Source: Cylicocyclus nassatus
Taxonomy: Eukaryota > Nematoda > Chromadorea > Rhabditida > Strongylidae
Reading direction: 5' to 3'
Length of the DNA stretch: 64,000 nt
Assembly (NCBI GenBank): GCA_958299035.1
Contig: CATQJL010000326.1
Span: 758,232-822,231 of the forward strand
How positions within the stretch are numbered: the stretch's first letter is position 1; each line of letters begins with the position of its first letter. Made by a program: the position numbers and the translations under genes. This document shows, piece after piece, positions 43,701 through 55,499 of this stretch. The notes below the pieces were generated by a model. That model ran no database searches. It saw nothing but the letters and a program-made list of their open reading frames with translations, and had not been told where the DNA came from.

Positions 43701-44720
43701 TGTTCTAGTTGTTCGAATTTGCTTCAGTTTCAAAAACAGATGTGGTGGTATAGTGACTATAAGATATCGATTAAACTTGTCCAACTTTATACCTCGTCTA
43801 AACAAACTTTTGAAAGCGGTACAAGCGTCTTTAATCGCTAAAGACCGACTTTGTCATTGTTTGCTTCTTTCAACAACCTCAGTGTTGATATCTCAGAATA
43901 GACATGCAGCATAAAGTGATTGATTCTAGCAACCTCGCATTCCTGTACAATCTTTTCAGTCATCCCTTTGTCTAAGCTTAGTTGGTTTTGTAGAGGAATC
44001 CAAGCGTGAAAAACAAAGCGCACATTTCATGCAGCTTTCATAAGTGTGTAGATAATTGTAGGCACCACGAAGCATAACTGGATATAACAAGTGAATACGA
44101 TAGGTATATTGTCCCTTTCACATTTGCTGCTACCTCTGCCGTCGCGGACGTGCCACGTGTGACTAACACGTTGGCAACGTTGGCAGCAACACGTTGGCAG
44201 CATGCAGCAGCATGTTGGCGTGGCTAAAATGTCCTGCCAACATGTTGTGGCATGTTGCAAACATGTTGTTGCCATGTTGCCAACATGTTAGCCAGACGTG
44301 GCAGGTCTGAGACGCAGACCAAGGGTAGCAGGGGAAGCAGCAAATGTGGAGGGGACTATACATATGGTTGCCACAGTCTAGCAGCAGTGAACCTCTGTGC
44401 TGGAGTTCAGTGGATTTTTAATTTACCGTGCTTCTGTCAAACACGGTTGGATTAATTCTTTATTCCCAAGCCGCGTTCTCCGGCAAAACTGTAACAAACA
44501 CCACGAAATCGCCAGGTTCTCCAGCTTACAACTCAGTCACAACTGGCTTTCCAAAAAGAAGGAGCCAAACTTGTAAGTGTTCGGAAGGTGCCAGCTGGCA
44601 GCTTCCTTTGTTCAATGCAATGCAAACAAGACAAAAACATTGTTTTGCGAACGGTTCGCGGAATCGTACAAAACATCAGTACATGGTCATCGAATAACAA
44701 TCACGGTAGCGTCGGCTACG
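43701..44720. other. no gene; CAACATGTTG-rich stretch
   Basis: 44165-44310 is built from degenerate GTTGGCA/CAACATGTTG words that can fold back on themselves. Weak frames elsewhere; none recognised. Confidence 0.45.
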
Positions 44721-45089
44721 ACAACCTCGCAGGACCTCACGTCATGATTGAGAGCGGAAGATGTACAGCAACCCAACGGCTGATTTCGCGATAGAGCGCG
44801 AATTACGAGTGGAGCAGGTTTTCTTCTCAATCCTTCAAAAGCATCCAGATTGTGTACGAATGGAGGTCCTACAAACAGAAAAGCGAGTAAAGTTAGTTAG
44901 CTGCTTTCCATATAGAACGCGTAAAGCGGTGGGTAGGAGCCGAAACCATTTCTGATAGTCTCATCGTCCAGATACATCGACTTTAGGGAAAAAAATGTAG
45001 GGAAAACCAACGTATAAGAAAAAACAGTGTCTTATATGATGGATGCTTGTTATGCAGAACAGTCGGGTGATTGCAACCAGCCGAAAGTA
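44721..45089 (+). repeat. dispersed repeat I, copy 3 (left part)
   Basis: Shares GAAGATGTACAGCAA, TAGTCTCATCGTCCAGATAC and AACCAGCC blocks with copies 1 and 2. Interrupted at 45099 by a MULE-like element. Confidence 0.5.
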
Positions 45090-45098
45090 TCTTTTGCG

Positions 45099-46236
45099 GG
45101 AGGACGTGCGTTATACTACAAAGCCTTCTCCGCCAAAGCTCGCCGCCATAGTCGGCACGCGCGGAGAGCTGGCTTACGGTATTCCGCACCCATTTTGCAC
45201 CGGTGCGTGTGAGCCATGCGGATCGCGCGAAGCGCACCTTCGTCCATCTTCGTCGCTCGCGACGCCGCGACTTATGAAAAGTTGCATAAAAACGCTCAGA
45301 AAAAAATCGCTCTTTCAGATTCCAACGCGCGGCATCGTCCGTCGCACCGCGATAAGGTGCAAAATTGTAAAAAAAACCATTTTCTTCTTTTTTATTTGGT
45401 TTCATATTCCTATTATTTTCAAATTAAAAAAAAGGTATATCTTAATGAAAACGCGTAATAAACCAAAGCTCAAAGGCCTAGTTACTTCTCGTAAATAAAA
45501 TCTTGTATACAAATTCAAAATAAAGCTAAAGGAGAGAACGCCTTTCACCTAGAACAAAAGCAAAAATCCAAACAAAAGCAAACAAAATGGAACATTTTCT
45601 TTATTGAAACCTGAATAATTAGCTTCCGTTATTTAAAAACTTATATGTTGTTGTGTATTCAAAATAATCTTCGTTCATAAATGTTCCGGCAACATGGAAA
45701 TCTCCTCCCGCCGTAGGCTTTTGTCTTAGTAAGTTATGGCTGCAGGTTATCATCGCCGAAAGGCTAATCTCAACTTGCAATCTATGCCACAGGTCACACA
45801 CCTTGCAATGACAATTAAATGACTATATCGTGACAAAAACAAACGTGAAACAAAATAAAAAGAAGAACATTTTGAACAAAATGATGAGTTTCGGACTCAA
45901 ACGATTCTTTTGTTTTTATATTAGAAAATAAAACGAGTATAAAGCAGATTGAAAAAATAAACAAGTGTTTTCAATTTTGCACCTTATCGCGGTGCGACGG
46001 ACGATGCAGCGCTTGAAATCTGAAAGAGCGATTTTTTCTGAGCGTTTTTATGCAACTTTTCATAAAATTCGCGATCGCGGCGCGACGTCGCGAGCGGCAA
46101 AGCTGGACGAAGGTGCGTTCGCGCGATTGCCACATATCTCACGCGCACCGGCGCAAAATAGGTGAATACCGTAAGCCACCTCGGGGCGCGTGCCGACTAT
46201 GGCGGCGAGGGCTTTGTAGTATAACGCCATGCCGCC
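45099..46236. mobile_element. MULE-like inverted-repeat element with 9-bp duplication
   Basis: 1138 bp. Arms of about 260 bp (45099-45372 against 45975-46236) share CGTTATACTACAAAGCC and GCATCGTCCGTCGCACCGCG. TCTTTTGCG flanks both sides (45090-45098, 46237-46245). The spacer is AT-rich and non-coding. Long TIRs plus a 9-bp duplication are typical of Mutator-like elements. Confidence 0.78.
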
Positions 46237-46420
46237 TCTTTTGCGAAAGTTTATCAGTTATAGCGAAGCACGATATGAGGTACATATGTAAGTCTAGTTC
46301 GTGTGGTAGAAGGAGATACTGGTTGACCGCGGGAGAAGTGGAGACTCGTAGAGAGACGGACAGGCCATAGGACTGTGGAAACTCGGTAGCGGACTTGTCA
46401 GTGGTACTCGCGGTGGTACC

Positions 46421-46640
46421 CTATTTTCAGGTGTATAAGCCGCGGGGTGGTTCTAGCTTACATCGAACTGCTCAGCCGCCTCTGTGTTTCGATGAGCGAT
46501 CCTTATGTTGCACAATTCTCTCAGGCAATACGTAGCACGGTATAGTGTCCATTGGTTGCGAAGTCCTATGGCGTGTTCAGGCTGATCGATGTAAGCTAGG
46601 ACCACCCCGCGGCTTATACACCTGAAAATAGGGTAAATTA
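46421..46640. repeat. inverted repeat, ~45-bp arms
   Basis: Arms CCCTATTTTCAGGTGTATAA...CCGCGG / reverse at about 46590-46635 around a ~120-bp spacer. Confidence 0.7.
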
Positions 46641-46717
46641 TATACCGTACTGCGGAATGCATATCGTCTTCATATCTGTAACACTTGATCTTATTCTCAT
46701 AACATACTTTGCCTTTA

Positions 46718-47188
46718 TCTAACAAGGGAAGGATATTAACTTAGATAAGCCTTTTGAGATGAGACATATATTTTGAATCAGCTTGGAACACTGATCCCAA
46801 ATATGCTGTTCCTAGCTGCTTAGCTTTATTCTGAAAAGAGTTATGATCTCTTTTCTATGCAGAGTTTGCGTACGTCTCGACTTACTGATGCTACGGTGTC
46901 GACGTCTAGGTGGTTTTGCAATTGTATAATGCTCTTTTTCAAGATTGAAAGGATTAATATGATGCTAGTTTAACATCCTAGCACTTTTTTCGAGCAGATT
47001 CTAACCTACACGCCGTCTTATGATACTCAGAAATTTGTTGATTACTCACAATAGCAAGCCCATAACTCGCTTCGGAATTGCGCCAAGCAGCTAAGAATAG
47101 CATATTTGGAATCAACGTTCAAAGCTGATTCCAAATATATGTGTCTGATCTTAGAAGGCAAACCTAAATTAGTATCCTTCCCTTGTTA
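46718..47188. mobile_element. TIR element related to H
   Basis: Ends AACAAGGGAAGGATA / TATCCTTCCCTTGTT (about 470 bp). The interior echoes element H (GAATCAGCTTGGAAC, GCTGATTCCAAATAT). No tRNA-like boxes seen. Confidence 0.6.
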
Positions 47189-47269
47189 AATTATTCGAGT
47201 TTGCTGCAGAGCCAACTGCTGAATATCAAGCTCGCGATGCGAGAAGTGTGCTGGAGAAGTGCGAGAAGT

Positions 47270-48385
47270 GCGAGAAGTGCGCTAGAATTGTTCCGGAACT
47301 GTGCCACATGCGCTAGCCGCCCGCATGCGGTTTTGAGCGGCGCGAAGTTGCTACTTTTGGTTTTTGTAAAGGTTTTCATAGTACATTTTGCTCCTTTTTG
47401 TATCTCGCTTGCTCTCGTGATGAAAATGTTCCATGCTTGGAGAGGGGTACTATAATGAGCACTACTTTGTTATGTACATTAAGCTGAAAGCTGTTACAAA
47501 CTGATATCGCTTCCATCCGTGTACATTTCTCCAAGTTCCGAGTTCTTTCATCAAAAGCTGAACGGTAATTAAGAAAGAACGAGCAAGCAGTATGAGTTGT
47601 GAGAAGAAAGGGACTGAAACGCCCAAAAACCAAATCTCATCAAGAAGAAAAATTTGCGATCTCCGCAATCGTGTTGATAGTATCAATTTCTTTGAAGACG
47701 GTTCGTTCTATCAGCGACATCCTGAAATACAAAAAGAATCTTTTACAGGAACATTTACGAAGGAGAAGGGACGCGCGAATGAAAATACATTTCTTACGCA
47801 CGACGAAACATGGAAAAGCTTCATTCTCGAGCCACGCCACGATCTGAATTCCCTTCATTACAAGGGAAGCGAAGTGCAAGATTGAAACGAAACTGGGCAA
47901 AATATACAATCAAAATCGTTTAAGAAATTCAAAAACTGTTATTTCGCGCCGCTTAAAGGCAGCGTCCAGGCAAATCTGGACATATGGGGATCTCGCGTGG
48001 ATAGTAATTTTAGGGCCCTGTTCAAGCCACTCCAACCGGAAGCTCAGGTAGTGCTCTAACGGTTGAGATATTTTCCTCGGAACTGAACCTCAGGATCTTA
48101 TCTCGCATGGATTCGTGGCGCAACCCATCAGTTTCGCTTGGGTCCTCGCGCGAAACTGATGGGTTTCGCCTTGAATCCATGCGAAATGCGATTCTGGGGT
48201 CTAGTTTCGAGGCGTAAATCTCAGCCATTAGTGAGTCACCTGCGCTGCCGTTTGGGCAGTGTTATTTAGGGCCCCAGAATTACTTTCTATGTAAAATCCC
48301 CACAGGTCCAGATTTGCCTTGACTGCCTTTAACGCATGCGGGCGGCTGCAGCGCATGCAGCGCAGTTCCGGAACAGTATGAACCC
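47270..48385. mobile_element. inverted-repeat element with open central segment
   Basis: 47285-47350 (TTCCGGAACTGTG, CCGCCCGCATGCGG, GGCGCGAAG) is inverted at 47943-47952 plus 48331-48380. A TTAA element (copy D c) is inserted in the right arm. The ~590-bp centre has open frames on both strands (for example 47592-47885 +) without a recognised domain. Confidence 0.55.
47957..48328. mobile_element. TTAA palindromic MITE, family D copy c
   Basis: 372 bp. Ends AGGCAGCGTCCAGGCAAATC / inverted, flanked by TTAA (47953-47956, 48329-48332). The interior has a further palindrome around CCCATCAGTTTCGC (48126-48170). Confidence 0.78.
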
Positions 48386-49025
48386 AGCCAAAGATCTTGC
48401 AAGTTCGTGAGCTACAGCAATGGACTTATGAAAAGGTAAGTGCTCTCACTCGACTCCTTTCTCAACTTCGCAAACCGTTTTCTGTCATCTAAAGGTGGAT
48501 GTCATAAGTGCGCAATGTTCGAACAGTGGCGAGCTCATGACCCTTTGATGTAAACATTCTGTATATTCTGCTATTTACACTCGAGTTATCATTACCAAAT
48601 CCTGCCTAAAGACGAAAGAATTCAACTTTTGTGCATTCAATGTATTTTGTTATCGTTGTCCTAACATTGTTGCAAGTGGGTGGAAGTTGCTCATCGAGTG
48701 CTTTGTGTTTTACAGAAGAGAATAAAGGTTTAAGTACTAGTCTTATAGTTCATGGTCTACTCAAAAAGGAGTGAGCTAGCTAAGGCTACATTGAGAACTC
48801 CAAACATTCTCACTCATGCTGAACTGGACACATCTCCACCAGAGCTATTGGAACAAGTGTCATAACCAGGGTCAAGTAAAGGGTGCGGCACACGATCGCT
48901 GGTTACAACCCCCCCCCCCCTCTGATTGCTGTCTTAATGAGACCCCCCCCCCCTGAATTATATACCTAAGATAGCATTAGCATTACCTGAAGGCCCTGTC
49001 AAACATAATGGACAACATATCCACA
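48386..49025. other. no gene seen
   Basis: AT-rich with two C-runs (48910-48919, 48945-48953). No coding signal. Confidence 0.4.
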
Positions 49026-50279
49026 ATGAGCATGTCAGTTAACCCCTGTAGACAAAGTTTGAACGAATTCTGAAGATTCAAGATACTGGGCTACTTAAGT
49101 GAAAAGGTCATTTTTCAACATGATTAACTTTGTTTCAAAGGTGAATTAGCTATCCGTTTTTGCACTCAAGACAAAGCACTACTCCTTCTTTGTCCATCTC
49201 AGAAATCCCGCTTCAAAAGACCTCCGAACTGTGGAAGTAGAAGCCAACCGAAATCTCATTCCCATTTTCCGCTTTGGTGGCTGTGCTTTCACCAAATATT
49301 ACTTAGAGCAGAAAAAACGAATCAGGCTCAAATCGCTCCTGTAAAAACTAGGAGATCTAGGCTATCGAATCATATGAATAACGTTCGCTAAAAATGTTTT
49401 TTTGATAGAGTTAATGGGGTGCGGCACACCCCATTAACTATATCAAAAAAACATTTTTAGCGGACAGTACTTATACGAATCGATAGCCTAAACCTTGTAG
49501 ATTCCATAGGACTGTTTGGAGCCTGATTCGTCTTCTTAGCTCTGAGTGATATTTGGTGAAAGCACAGCCACCAAAGCGGAAAATGGGAATGAGATTTCGG
49601 TTGGCTTCTACTTCCACAGTTTGGAGGTCTTTTGGAGCGGGATTTCTGAGATGGACAAAGAAGGAGTAGTGCTTTGTCTTGAGTGCAAAAACGGATAGCT
49701 AATTCACCTTTGAAACAAAGTTAATCATGTTGGAAAATGACCTTTTCACTTAAAGGCAGTGTCCGAGCAAAAACTCGATTTTGAGATTTTGTGCTTATCT
49801 GGGCCTATTCGCCATGCTGAATCCGAAAATCCTCACCAGAAAGCGCGAAAACGGCGAAAAAGGGCCCTAACGCTGGACGGAAATCAGCAAGTGGGCGGGG
49901 TTTTCCCCATTGTGGATTCACGCTCCAAACTTTCGGAGCGATCTTTTCGATTCCAATTTCAAGTCATGTATTCGCACCTGGCCTGTGGAGATCTTAGAGT
50001 GCTAGCGGTATTAAAAAGATCGCTCCAGAAGCTGGGACCGCGAAATTCACAGTGGGGAAGACCCCGCCCACTTCTGATTTCCCCTCCACGTTAGAGCCCT
50101 TTTTCGCCGTTTTCGCGCTTTCCAATGTGGATTTTCGGATTCAGCATAGTGAATAGGCCCGGGTAAGCACAAAATCTCAAAATCGATTTTCTGCCCGGAC
50201 ACTGCCTTTAAGTAGCCTAGTATCTTAAATCTTCAGAATTCGCTCAAACTTTTCTACAGGGGTTAATTGACATGCTAAT
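49026..50279. mobile_element. large palindromic element (arms ~398 bp) with TTAA element in one arm
   Basis: Left arm 49026-49423 and right arm 49425-49753 plus 50212-50279 are reverse complements around GGGGTGCGGCACACCCC. Related to repeat E. The right arm is split by a TTAA element. Confidence 0.88.
49754..50207. mobile_element. TTAA palindromic MITE, family D copy e
   Basis: 454 bp. Ends AGGCAGTGTCCGAGCAAAAA / inverted. TTAA at 49750-49753 and 50208-50211. The left arm of the host palindrome shows the empty site at 49095-49098. Confidence 0.9.
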
Positions 50280-50750
50280 TATGGATTTGATACGAATATC
50301 ATGTTATCACTATTGTCAGATTACCCAACTGCAACCCCCTCCCCTTTTGACTCCTCAATACGACCCCCCAGGTGTGGCGTGCCATACCCCACGCTTGACC
50401 CTGGTCATGACCAGAGTTGAGCAAGAGGTCAGGCACAAGTCTTTCGAAAACGACCCCCCCCCCTCTAAGCCCAAAACGATCCCGTTCTTCCTCCTTTTCA
50501 CCTCCGGAACCCCCAGAGAGCGACATTCTGAAGAACATCATCCTTTTCTAAAGATTTTTTGGGTTTTTGAAGTCTGTACTCTCTACTTTCTGTGATTGCA
50601 CTTCGAAATCACACGTAATTTGACGATTGATTTTGATCTGAATGGGTTTATTGCAAGGGTCATAATTTCTTCAATGCTGGGGTGTTTGGCTACAAACTTT
50701 CACTGTAGCAAGAAGAAGCTACGAGCTCAATATCATACCAAGAATGGGGC
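50280..50750. other. no gene seen
   Basis: C-runs and a GTTGAGCAAGAGGTCAGGC block also present (inverted) at about 33425. No gene. Confidence 0.4.
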
Positions 50751-50754
50751 GATT

Positions 50755-51160
50755 TCTGGATTTTGAGTACATGTTAAGAGGGTCAGGCGCAAAGCTACAA
50801 AAGCTCAGGCGGCCTGAGCTTTTGAGGGTGCGCTTGACCCGATTAACTTTATCACCGAAGAATCTCTTCCACCCTAGTTTTACGTGGTTTGCTAGCACGT
50901 AACTCGAAGTAGAGTAGGTGTTTGAGCTTGCTTGGACTTGTTCCGACTTTGTAGTGATCGGTGGAGTTGAAGCACTCAAGGTGGAAAACGCGGTGTTTGA
51001 AATTTTAGCAGCTTTTCTTTACCCACTTTTTGAAAGCGATAGGGGATCTAATTTCTACCATAGACTGACAAAAGATATTACTTCGTTTTGAGCACAAGAA
51101 AGCAGACTTCTTATACTTTTGTGACCAAGTTAATCATGTTTAAAAATCACGCCTCCTAGA
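50755..51160. mobile_element. dispersed repeat E, copy 2
   Basis: The reverse of 32720-33110 with substitutions, including the GGGTCAGGCGCAA...GCGCTTGACCC hairpin at 50779-50841. Confidence 0.65.
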
Positions 51161-51265
51161 CGTTAGAAAACACTAGAAAATTTGATGTGTGAAAATTTGA
51201 TGTGTGGTGGTTCTAGAGCTCGTATAGGCAATTCGGCATGCTGATTACGGAAATCTCCCCACTTC

Positions 51266-51846
51266 TCAGACAATCGCTGGGGGCAGGCGGCTATGCGATT
51301 TATAGGCGGGCGGGCACCGGAAAAATAGTTCGCTGATTTCTTGCGGTCCGCTTGCAGTATTTGGAAGAATTTTAGCGAAATTTTGGACGAATGCTTGGAG
51401 AACAATCGCGGTTTCCTTATAGATCAACGGCGCAGTGGCCGCATTCTCGCGGACTTTCCGCGAGAATATGCAAAATTTTCGAGGGCCGCACGGTCCTTTG
51501 TGGAGGACCGCGCAACCCCCAGTACTTTCCGCTGAGAGAAAGTACCTCAAACTTGAGTAATTAAACCAACGGTGACACCTTTGCCATGTAGAGTCTCACC
51601 TTTGCTCGTCGTACGCCCGAAACTGCTTAAAAACTGTCCGAGAGCCAGCTGAAAATTTGACTAGCGCTCGCTGAAAGAGATTATTTGACGAGCGCCTGCA
51701 GAAAATTCTGTGTTGCTGCCCGCTGGCAGAACATTAGACAGTAAAAGAAGTGCCGCCCGCTGAAGGTTTGGCCACGCCCCAAAATTCTGCTGACCGCCTG
51801 CAGAAAACGCGAGTTTGCGGACCGCCTGCCCCTGGCGATTGTCTGA
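51266..51846 (+). mobile_element. TIR element family A, copy 4
   Basis: 581 bp, complete; ends TCAGACAATCGCTGGGGGC and inverted. Lies 15 bp from copy 5 in the same orientation. Confidence 0.78.
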
Positions 51847-51861
51847 GCAGGTCCGCTTTAC

Positions 51862-52440
51862 TCAGATAATCGCCGGGGGCAGGCGGCCATGCGATTTTTG
51901 AGCAAGCGCCGGAAAGCACCGGAAAAATAGTTCGCTGATTACTTGCGGTCCGCTTGCAGATATTTGGAAGATATTTAGCGAAATTTTAGACGATTGCTTG
52001 AAGAACAATCGCGGTTTCCTTACGGATTAGCTGCGGCGCAGTGGCTGCATTCTCGCGGCCTTTCCGCGAGAACATGCAAAATTTTCCGGGGCCGCACGGT
52101 CCTTTGTGGGGGCGCGCAGCCCCCAGGTACTTTCCGCTGAGAGAAAGTGAGTAATTAAACCAACGATGACACCTTTGCCATGTAGAGTCTCACCTTTGCT
52201 CGGTCGTACGCCCGAAACTGCTTAAAAACTGTCCGAGCGCCAGCTGAAAATTCGACTAGCGCTCGCTGAAAGAGATTATTTGACGAGCGCCTGCAGAAAA
52301 TTCTGTTGCTGCCCGCTGGCAGAACATCAGACAGTAAAGGAAGTACCGCCCGCTGAAGGTTTGGCCACGCCCCAAACTTTTGCTGACCGCTTGCAGAAAA
52401 GGGCAAATTTGCGGACCACCTGCTTCCGGCGACTATCTAA
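51862..52440 (+). mobile_element. TIR element family A, copy 5
   Basis: 579 bp. Left end TCAGATAATCGCCGGGGGC. The right end is slightly decayed (GACTATCTAA). Confidence 0.75.
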
Positions 52441-52554
52441 GTATATGGGACCATACCTTCGATAGTCTAGAGACAGGGCGTCAAAAGTGAAGGTTGTTTG
52501 AACATCTGACGTCATGAATAGTGAAGGTTATTTGAAGAAAATCAGAGAAGAGAA

Positions 52555-53082
52555 TCTTATATATAAAGCTGAATGTCTGTCTGTATGTCTGTATGTATGT
52601 CTGTACGTATGTGCGGAATAGAAATTTTTATTTCTGAACCGATTTGGACCAAACTTGGCACACATATACTTCGGGGCAGGGAGCGTGTCATAGGCTACTT
52701 TTTGTTATCGATCGATATCGATTTTATCGATTTTTTGCAAAATTTGAGCTACAGGGCTGGGAGTTGGCATAGGGGGGTAATCGAGCATGCTGATCTTATA
52801 TATAAAGCTGAATGTCTGTCTGTATGTCTGTATGTATGTCTGTACGTATGTGCGGAATAGAAATTTTTATTTCTGAACCGATTTGGACCAAACTTGGCAC
52901 ACATATACTTCGGGGCAGGGAGCGTGTCATAGGCTACTTTTTGTTATCGATCGATATCGATTTTATCGATTTTTTGCAAAATTTGAGCTACAGGGCTGGG
53001 AGTTGGCATAGGGGGGTAATCGAGCATGCTGATTACGAATATAATAATGACAGGCCCGGGCGGAGCCGGGTATGCCAACTAG
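52555..53082 (+). mobile_element. Helitron copy C7 with 239-bp tandem duplication of its 5' part
   Basis: 52555-52793 is repeated directly at 52794-53032, apparently without change. The second unit continues to a hairpin (GGGCGGAGCC) and CTAG at 53082. TC starts are at 52555 and 52794. Confidence 0.85.
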
Positions 53083-53742
53083 TATGACATAAAACAGATA
53101 TAAAAAGCATAAGAAACTGCTAAAAACCGGATAAAAACGCTGCAAAGAGGTCTAAATCTTTCATTTGGCGGCTTTTCAAAGTGCAAGTTTTTGCTCCAGG
53201 ATCAGCAATCCGCAACATGGGGTTTTGATTCTTGATGCGCCCTTTGAATTTTTACCCCCGCATTGACGTTCCTGTTTCCTAGGACGTTGTCTGGATTGTT
53301 GCGCTTATTGTTCTGAGCAACAATCGCCCAAGTTGGAAAAAAATCGATGCGAAAGCATTGAAATAGAACAAGGTAAAAAAACGCACTTTTTACGATTTTT
53401 CGCAAAAAATTCCACCATAATCGAAGAGGTAAGGGCTGGGTGGTTGTCTGCATTATGAACAGAAGCAAGATCTATAGAATGTACGAAAAAACCGCGTAGA
53501 AATAGTCAAACTAGGAGAAGAACAAGAGATTTTCGAAAACAAGGTTTTGCCGGATTTCTCGATCAAATAAAAATGTGATTCTGGGACGTTGTAAGCATAC
53601 CGAGTGAAAAGAGTTTAATTGAAGAAAAAATAAGAGGTTTTCGAAAACTCCGTTTTTCCTATATTTCTCGTTCAAATCATAAAAAGGAGTCTTGCGACGT
53701 TGTCAGCATGAAAATAGAGATGAAGAGCTTCAAAATGATATA

Positions 53743-54801
53743 TCTTATATATAAAGCTGAATGTCTGTCTGTCTGTATGTCTGTCTGTCTGTCTGTCTGT
53801 CTGTACGTATGTGCGGAATAGAAATTTTTATTTCTGAACCGATCGGGACCAAACTTGGCACACATATACTTCGGGGCAGGGAGCGTGTCATAGGCTACTT
53901 TTCGTTATCGATCGATATCGATTTTATCGATTTTTATCGATTTTTTTGCTGAGTTCACCTACGGGGCCGGGAGTTGGCACAGGGGGGTAATCGAGCATGG
54001 GGATTCCGAATACAATATTAGTTTCCAGGATTATCGATTACTTTTATCGATTTTATCGATTTTTTTGCAAAGTTTGAGCTACGGGGCTGGGAGTTGGCAC
54101 AGGGGGGTAATCGAGCATGGGGATTCCGAATACAATATTGGTTTTCAGGATTATCGATTACTTTTATCGATTTTATCGATTTTTTTGCAAAGTTTGAGCT
54201 ACGGGGCTGGGAGTTCGCACAGGGGGGTAATCGAGCATGCTGATCACCCCCAAGGGGGGTGATCAGCATGCTCGATTACACCCCTGTGCCAAATTCCAGC
54301 CCCCTAGCTCAAATTTTCAAAAAATCGATAAAATCGATAAAAGTAATGGACGATCCTGAAAACTAATATTGTATTCGTAATCTGCATGCTCGATTACCCC
54401 CCTGTGCAAACTCCCAGCCCCGCAGGTCAAACTTTACAAAAAAAATCGATAAAATCGATAAAAGTAATGGACGATCCTGAAAACTAATATTGTGTTCGTA
54501 ATCAGCATGCTCGATTTCCCCTGTGCAAAATCCCAGCCTCGCATGTCAAAATTTACAAAAAATCGATAAAATCAATAAAAGTAATCGATAATTCTGAAAA
54601 CTAATATTGTATTCGGAATCCCCATGCTCACTTCCCCCCTGTGCCAACTCCTAGCCCTGTAGGTGAACTCTGCAAAAAAATCGATAAAAATCGGTAAAAT
54701 CGACATCGATCGATAACGAAAAGTGGACTATGACACGCTCCCTGCCCCGAAGTGTATGTGTGCAAAGTTTGGCCCCGTGCGAAGCCGGGTACGCCAGCTA
54801 G
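53743..54801 (+). mobile_element. Helitron copy C8 with quasi-palindromic interior
   Basis: 1059 bp, TC start and CTAG end. Same layout as 13741-14925: units forward, palindromic centre near 54250, units reversed. The site in G copy 1 (near 17760) shows ATATA^TAG uninterrupted. Confidence 0.85.
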
Positions 54802-55499
54802 TAGCTTGCTAAAATTGGATTCGAAACAGCGAAGAAAAGGGTACCAGTGCCAAATGCCCCGCGCCCCGCGTTTGGGGTAGCGAGGAAGCGCGCAGCGCGC
54901 AGAGACGCAGACGAGCAGCGGAGACAGACCAGAGCCGACGGGGCATTTGGCTCTGGTCGTAGATCTCCGCGGGGTCTCAACGAAACCCCGCAACGTTATA
55001 TATCATTCTGATCGCCATGACACGATGGAGAACTGACAACGTCCCAAGCTTTGAAATTCACTCATTAACGCGATAGAGTAGCGTTTTCGTGCGCAACCCT
55101 CTGCGCAAGATTTAAGCGCAGTTTCTCGTTTTTGTTTAACTCCAATAGCTTTCCTAAACTTCTGAAACTCGATTTCGTTTGAATGAGAGGATAACTGAGA
55201 GATTTTGTCTTGAATTCTAGCGAAAATTCCACAGAAACCTTCTTTTTAACGTAAAAAAGGCTATGAACGCAAATTCTCGGTTTCGCAGAGATATGCTTAA
55301 GATATTACTCCCTAGATTTGCTTCATTAATATTCGTTCCGATATAGTCAGGATAATAACATCAGGGGCGAAGCCCCGGATGACTTCTGTTTTCTTCCAGG
55401 TGAAGGTTGTTTCCCCTCACAGCTCTCAAAGTGAAAGTTACCAGAGTACGTGGCTCTATGTATCGAGGGTGTATGGGACCGATACTGATCAAGGCGCCA

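Larger units (their letters stand above)
52453..55471. mobile_element. 1.4-kb TIR element G, copy 2, expanded by two Helitrons
   Basis: Reversed relative to copy 1 (17114-18547), with the same internal landmarks (AACGCACTTTTTACG near 53382, the GCCAAATGCCCCGC hairpin at 54842-54955, CGGGGCGAAGCCCCG near 55368). TATGGGACC flanks both sides (52444-52452, 55472-55480). Without the two Helitrons it is about 1.43 kb, like copy 1. Confidence 0.78.

Noticed and set aside
45043..45498. 151-residue plus frame in the MULE-like element
   Set aside because: Lies in the GC-rich inverted arm and the AT-rich spacer; the matching arm does not preserve the frame.
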